From positions 1 to 49,604 of the forward strand of contig JAGBEG010000023.1 of NCBI GenBank assembly GCA_017937095.1: 49,604 nucleotides of DNA, read 5' to 3'. A program made the translations under genes and the position numbers. A model generated the notes under the pieces. It was not told the DNA's origin. It worked only from the letters and a program-made list of their open reading frames with translations, and made no database searches. Shown piece after piece: positions 46,821 through 49,604 of the stretch (position 1 is its first letter; each line of letters begins with the position of its first letter). The DNA is from Roseburia sp. GTDB lineage: Bacteria; Bacillota; Clostridia; Lachnospirales; Lachnospiraceae.

Positions 46821-47009
46821 ATGACGACATTCATATACACCGGCGAGGAGTATATCAATGCAGATCACATCATCAGCATTGATAACATCCCGGGCACAGC
46901 AACTATCTGGATCCGGTTGGATACCGGAGACAAATATGCCCGAAGCGCAAAGTATCTGAAAGAGATTCTGGAAACCCTCGGCTGCAGGAATACAGAACAA
47001 AACGAGTAA
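46821..47009 (+). CDS. Small uncharacterised conjugative-element protein
   Basis: This is a 62-residue protein, MTTFIYTGEEYINADHIISI followed by DNIPGTATIWIRLDTGDKYARSA, with no known domain. A strong AAGGAGG stands upstream and it follows the previous gene by nine bases, which supports it as real despite its size. Confidence 0.65.
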   Translation: MTTFIYTGEEYINADHIISIDNIPGTATIWIRLDTGDKYARSAKYLKEILETLGCRNTEQNE

Positions 47010-47027
47010 ATACTCGGGCGACAGGCG

Positions 47028-47050
47028 GCAGCTTGCTGCCTGTTTACATA
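47028..47050 (+). repeat. GC-rich hairpin before the Maff2 terminator
   Basis: ACAGGC(G)GCAGC pairs with GCTGCCTGT with one bulged G. It follows the small gene ending at 47009. It is not followed by T. Confidence 0.6.
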
Positions 47051-47087
47051 TCCGGGACTGACTGATCATCGGTCCCGGATATTTTTA
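47048..47087 (+). terminator. Terminator between the VirD4 operon and Maff2, copy 1
   Basis: ATATCCGGGA (47048-47057) pairs with TCCCGGATAT (47073-47082), then five T. A homologous hairpin with different but still complementary arms lies at 49221-49259. Confidence 0.85.
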
Positions 47088-47188
47088 CGCCCTTCTTTTC
47101 CTGCAGGTGCACATGCCGGGAGTCGCGAGGGCAATTTTTATTTCATTATCCCGACCACATAGGCGGGCAAATCAAGGAGGAAAAATTT
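47088..47188 (+). promoter_or_regulatory. Conserved leader of Maff2, copy 1 (possible structured RNA)
   Basis: Between the terminator and the Maff2 start are blocks shared with copy 2: GCAGGTGCACATGCCGGGAG, ATCCCGACC, GGCGGGCAA and AAGGAGGAAA. The block TGCCGGGA can pair with TCCCG and with GGCGGGCA nearer the start codon. The loop between them is variable. No promoter is obvious. Confidence 0.4.
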
Positions 47189-47404
47189 ATGGCATTTTTC
47201 AACAGCGCAGTCGGTGTTCTGCAGACTCTGGTAGTAGCTCTCGGTGCAGGTCTTGGTATCTGGGGTGCAATCAACCTTCTGGAAGGCTACGGCAACGATA
47301 ACCCCGGTGCAAAGTCTCAGGGTATGAAGCAGCTGATGGCCGGTGGCGGCGTGGCCCTCATCGGTATCACTCTGGTACCTCTGCTTTCCGGACTCTTCGG
47401 TTAA
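47189..47404 (+). CDS. Maff2 family small membrane protein (complete copy)
   Basis: The 71-residue protein has two membrane helices (GVLQTLVVALGAGLGIWGAI, then a loop LEGYGNDNPGAKSQG, then LMAGGGVALIGITLVPLLSG). The layout resembles VirB2/TrbC-like pilin subunits, and Maff2 genes regularly sit between virD4 and the VirB6/VirB4-like genes. A pilin or channel role is inferred from context. AAGGAGG precedes the ATG. Confidence 0.85.
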   Translation: MAFFNSAVGVLQTLVVALGAGLGIWGAINLLEGYGNDNPGAKSQGMKQLMAGGGVALIGITLVPLLSGLFG

Positions 47405-47555
47405 TCCGAAGCCAGACTGTTTGCCGGAGCAGGAATTCCGGCCAGGTGGCACAAGTCACCTGATTACATAGATGTTTACAAAATGTTTGAATGGTTTTGT
47501 ATACATATATGATGTAATAACTGCAAACGGACGATGTACCGTTGGAGAGACGAAT
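47405..47555. other. Non-coding junction between Maff2 and the redox cassette
   Basis: This stretch holds a short GGTG/CACC hairpin (47450-47466) and the AT-rich sequence preceding the 3' end of the HxlR gene. No mobile-element terminal repeats are evident. It probably holds the left boundary of the inserted cassette. Confidence 0.4.
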
Positions 47556-47888
47556 TCAAATTCGATTCTGTTCTCCCCAGTCACACATCTGGTCCAGAAT
47601 CGGCATGAGAGATTTACCGCGTTCTGTCAGGCTGTACTCCACTTTAGGCGGAATTTGCGGATACTCTTCGCGATGGATCAATCCATCATTTTCAAGCTCC
47701 TTCAAGGTGGAGCTGAGAGTTTTGTAAGAAATTGTATTGATATACTTTTTGAGTTCATTGAAGCGAACAACGCCATATCCGGCAAGCGCATAAAGAATAT
47801 ACATCTTATATTTTCCCTGGATCAATGACATGGTATAGCTGAAGCCGGTTTCCTCAAGCTTTGCGTCCTGAATACATGGTGCACTCAT
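47556..47888 (-). CDS. HxlR family transcriptional regulator with N-terminal Cys5
   Basis: The 110-residue winged-helix protein starts MSAPCIQDAKLEETGFSYTM, has SLIQGKYKMYILYAL, VRFNELKKYINTISYKTLSSTLKELENDGLI and ends with the HxlR-type KVEYSLTERGKSLMPIL. Cys5 sits where redox-sensing HxlR proteins (YodB type) carry their sensor Cys. I chose ATG 47888 with AAAGGAG upstream; an earlier ATG (47924) lies inside the operator. It is divergent from two flavodoxin-like genes, as in quinone/diamide-responsive azoreductase loci, and probably represses them. Confidence 0.88.
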   Translation of the reverse strand: MSAPCIQDAKLEETGFSYTMSLIQGKYKMYILYALAGYGVVRFNELKKYINTISYKTLSSTLKELENDGLIHREEYPQIPPKVEYSLTERGKSLMPILDQMCDWGEQNRI

Positions 47889-47908
47889 ATTTACACTCTC
47901 CTTTAGGT

Positions 47909-47967
47909 AAGTATTGCACTTCAATGTGCGTACTTGATTATTGTTACATTCTTGCTAAAATTATAAT
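47909..47967 (+). promoter_or_regulatory. Divergent promoter region with HxlR operator candidate
   Basis: An imperfect inverted repeat, AAGTATTGCAC (47909-47919) with GTGCGTACTT (47926-47935), fits the HxlR-type TACT/AGTA dyad and overlaps the HxlR gene's leader. A perfect -10 TATAAT for the rightward genes lies at 47962-47967, with a weak TTGTTA 15 bp upstream. Confidence 0.5.
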
Positions 47968-48015
47968 ATCAGAGACGGGAGCAGTCAATCCCGCAGATTT
48001 GGAGGATGATTTTCA

Positions 48016-48561
48016 ATGAGTAAAAATATTGTAGTAATTACCGGCAGCCCTCGTAAAAACGGCAATAGCTTCGCTATGACCGAGTCGTTTATCAAGGCAG
48101 CTGAGGCCAAAGGACATACCGTTACCCGTTTTGACGCTGCTATGATGAATATTGGCGGCTGTCACGCCTGTGAGACCTGCTATTCTACAGGTAAGGCATG
48201 TACCTTTGATGATGATTTCAATACCATCGCTCCTGCAATTCTGGATGCTGATGCTGTTGTATTCACCATGCCTGTATATTGGTACTCCATCCCTGCACAG
48301 ATCAAGGGTGTAATCGATAAGATTTTCTCGCTGGTTGTTGGAGGTAAGGATGTTGCAGGGAAGGAATGTGCACTGATTACCTGCTGCGAAGAACACGATA
48401 TATCCGTTATGGATGGTGTCCGCGTTCCCATTGAGCGCAGTGCGGCTCTACTGAAGTGGAAGATGGTTGGTGAAGTTCTTGTTCCCGGTGTCCTGAACGT
48501 GGGTGCCATTGATGAAACTGATGGCTGTGCACAGGCTGCAGCACTGGCAGATAAGTTCTAA
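48016..48561 (+). CDS. Flavodoxin-like NAD(P)H-dependent FMN reductase (first of two)
   Basis: The 181-residue protein has the FMN phosphate loop ITGSPRKNGNSFAMTESFI (about 8-26), the Cys-containing loop GGCHACETCYSTGKAC (47-62) and VVFTMPVYWYSIPAQIKGVIDKIF, an iron-sulfur-flavoprotein/NADPH-dependent FMN reductase type. The likely role is reduction of quinones, azo or nitro compounds or metals. GGAGGATGATTTTCA precedes the ATG. It is followed 13 bp later by a paralog. Confidence 0.9.
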   Translation: MSKNIVVITGSPRKNGNSFAMTESFIKAAEAKGHTVTRFDAAMMNIGGCHACETCYSTGKACTFDDDFNTIAPAILDADAVVFTMPVYWYSIPAQIKGVIDKIFSLVVGGKDVAGKECALITCCEEHDISVMDGVRVPIERSAALLKWKMVGEVLVPGVLNVGAIDETDGCAQAAALADKF

Positions 48562-48574
48562 GGGAGCATGTGAC

Positions 48575-49123
48575 ATGTCCAAAAAAATCGTAATCCTAAA
48601 TGGTAGTCCCCGAAGAAACGGAAACACATCTTCTTTGACGGCCGCATTTTCAAAGGGTGCAGTTGAAGCCGGCAATCAGGTCACGGAGTTTCATCTTTCC
48701 GGAATGAAGATAAATGGATGTCTGGGCTGCTGGCAGGGTGGAAAAGATGCAAATCATCCCTGTTGTCAGCAAGATGATATGGATCAGATCTATCCTGCTT
48801 ATCGTGATGCGGATGTGGTTGTTCTGGCTTCTCCTTTGTATTACTGGTTTATTTCCGGTTTCCTGAAGAATGCATTTGATCGTCTCTTTGCAATTGCTGA
48901 GTGTGACCCGAATTATCGCAATCCTAAGAAGCAGACGGTTCTTATTATGGCTGCTGAAGGAGCAGGTTTCGAAGAGAGCGAACACTGGTATGACCATCTG
49001 GAAAAACATATCGGCTGGAAAAGCATCGGCAAGATTTTGTGCGGATACGTGACCCAACCCGGTGATACCGAAGGCAAGAATGAATTGAAAGAAGCCTATG
49101 AACTGGGCAGATCCATTCAATAG
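48575..49123 (+). CDS. Flavodoxin-like NAD(P)H-dependent oxidoreductase (second of two)
   Basis: The 182-residue paralog starts MSKKIVILNGSPRRNGNTSS, with GCLGCWQGGKDANHPCCQQDDM and VVVLASPLYYWFISGFLKNAFDRLF. It shares fold and motif order with the upstream gene but differs in the Cys loop. GGGAG lies upstream of ATG 48575. The pair may act on related substrates or form a heterodimer; this is inference. Confidence 0.9.
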   Translation: MSKKIVILNGSPRRNGNTSSLTAAFSKGAVEAGNQVTEFHLSGMKINGCLGCWQGGKDANHPCCQQDDMDQIYPAYRDADVVVLASPLYYWFISGFLKNAFDRLFAIAECDPNYRNPKKQTVLIMAAEGAGFEESEHWYDHLEKHIGWKSIGKILCGYVTQPGDTEGKNELKEAYELGRSIQ

Positions 49124-49220
49124 TTTTTATTCAGATCCTAATAAAAAATAATACCTGAACGTCAGAGTGAAAAAGATCCTCCTAAGGTGACTCTCCTCAA
49201 CGTAATTGAATAAACATTAC

Positions 49221-49259
49221 ATAGCCAGAACTGACTAACCCTCAGCCCTGGCTATTTTT
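49221..49259 (+). terminator. Terminator before Maff2, copy 2
   Basis: ATAGCCAG (49221-49228) pairs with CTGGCTAT (49248-49255), then T-run. It is at the homologous place to 47048-47087, and both arms have changed together. Confidence 0.85.
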
Positions 49260-49359
49260 CTGCCCTTCTCTCCCCGCAGGTGCACATGCCGGGAGCAGTA
49301 AGGGTTTTCTATTATCATCCCGACCTATATGGCGGGCAATCACAAGGAGGAAATAACTT
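49260..49359 (+). promoter_or_regulatory. Conserved leader of Maff2, copy 2
   Basis: It has the same conserved blocks as copy 1 (GCAGGTGCACATGCCGGGAG at about 49277-49296, ATCCCGACC, GGCGGGCAA, AAGGAGGAAA) with a shorter, different loop. Confidence 0.4.
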
Positions 49360-49500
49360 ATGGCATTTTTCAACAGAGCAGTCGGTGTTCTGCAGACTCT
49401 GGTAGTAGCCCTCGGTGCAGGTCTTGGTATCTGGGGCGCGATCAACCTTCTGGAAGGCTACGGCAATGATAACCCCGGTGCTAATGCTCATGTACGGTAA
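49360..49500 (+). pseudogene. Truncated second copy of Maff2
   Basis: The first 40 codons match copy 1 with one residue change (S6 to R) and four silent changes in about 120 bases. After GATAACCCCGGTGC the sequence diverges to give NAHVR and a stop, so the second membrane helix is missing. The unrelated DNA from about 49480 to the window end begins with CTCATGTACGG and is not identified. Confidence 0.85.
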
Positions 49501-49604
49501 GGAAGCAAGCAACCGAAAACAAGAGATAGACCGCCAGCACTACACTATTCCGAACCAAAGACCAAAAGATAAGCATTGTGGGAAAATCTAAACTTTTGGA
49601 TTTT
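49501..49604. other. Unidentified sequence joined to the truncated Maff2
   Basis: 104 bases follow the premature stop. I see no gene, RNA motif or terminal repeat that I can name. It is probably the left part of an insertion or of a different element segment that continues beyond the edge. Confidence 0.4.

Larger units (their letters stand above)
37914..49604 (+). mobile_element. Integrative conjugative element, left part (continues beyond the window)
   Basis: After tRNA-Arg the gene content changes to a conjugative-element set: RepA-type initiator, ParA/ParB, DUF5688/DUF3846, PcfB, VirD4-type coupling protein (CD1115-like) and Maff2. Codon use shifts to more C- and G-ending codons. This set and order are typical of Tn1549/CTn-like elements of Clostridia. 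No integrase, relaxase, VirB4 or VirB6-like gene is in the window, so the right end is outside. The exact left end is not defined; it lies between 37914 and about 38330. Confidence 0.8.

Noticed and set aside
47044-49500. Recent tandem duplication of Maff2
   Set aside because: The leaders have diverged with compensatory stem changes, so a fresh copy is unlikely; origin from a related element fits better.
49475-49604. Group II intron 5' end
   Set aside because: CTCATGTACGG recalls intron sequence, but the GTGCG-type 5' end is not present and the window stops too soon to judge.

Overview
The window is the chromosomal replication-origin neighbourhood of a low-to-mid GC Gram-positive anaerobe, followed by the left part of an integrated conjugative element. 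The gene order (gyrA-gyrB-recF-S4 protein-dnaN-dnaA on the minus strand; rpmH-rnpA-yidD-yidC-jag-mnmE-mnmG-rsmG and parA-parB on the plus strand), strong AGGAGG ribosome binding sites, a DUF3881 protein and two-subunit class I fumarase point to Clostridia, most likely Lachnospiraceae. I cannot fix the genus.

Layout. 1-540: two tandem promoters and a hairpin-rich leader, probably of an rRNA operon that starts just off the left edge, and tRNA-Ser(GCT), all minus strand. 657-4799: a minus-strand operon with a membrane protein carrying 18-residue repeats, fumarase alpha and beta, a Gfo/Idh/MocA oxidoreductase and a PaaI-like thioesterase. 4986-6730: a PocR/MCP-type sensor and a MerR regulator with a candidate operator. 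6740-10030: a pantothenate operon (DUF2520 dehydrogenase, panB, panC, panD) behind a promoter and a 5' hairpin that resembles the pan motif. 10118-10843: two small membrane proteins. 10999-20313: gyrase, recF, dnaN, dnaA and the likely oriC, with one perfect DnaA box. 20314-28647: ribosomal protein L34, RNase P protein, membrane insertion and tRNA/rRNA modification genes. 28743-31570: a membrane-anchored alpha/beta-hydrolase-fold protein that lacks catalytic residues, and a DegS/DegU-like two-component pair. 31571-33306: 1.7 kb without genes, holding about six degenerate 130-160 bp tandem repeats and three parS sites, one of them nested inside a terminator hairpin. 33307-37510: parA, parB, DUF4446, HD-GYP and DUF3881 genes. 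37593-37913: a broken tRNA-Arg remnant between 10-bp direct repeats, then an intact tRNA-Arg(CCT).

From about 37.9 kb to the right edge the codon use and gene content change to an integrative conjugative element: Cys-rich small proteins, a RepA-type replication initiator with a disturbed start, ParA/ParB, accessory DUF proteins, PcfB, the VirD4 coupling protein and the Maff2 pilin-like small membrane protein. No relaxase, VirB4 or integrase is present, so the element must continue to the right. The conjugation operon is interrupted after Maff2 by a redox cassette (an HxlR regulator divergent from two flavodoxin-like oxidoreductases). A second, truncated Maff2 with its own diverged leader follows it. 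The leaders of the two Maff2 copies differ by compensatory changes in a terminator stem, so the second copy came from a related element rather than from a fresh duplication.

Most of the window is ordinary core genome. The parts most worth a second look are the repeat array and nested parS near the origin, the Maff2 leader pair, the pan leader hairpin, the tRNA-Arg scar and the pseudo-hydrolase.
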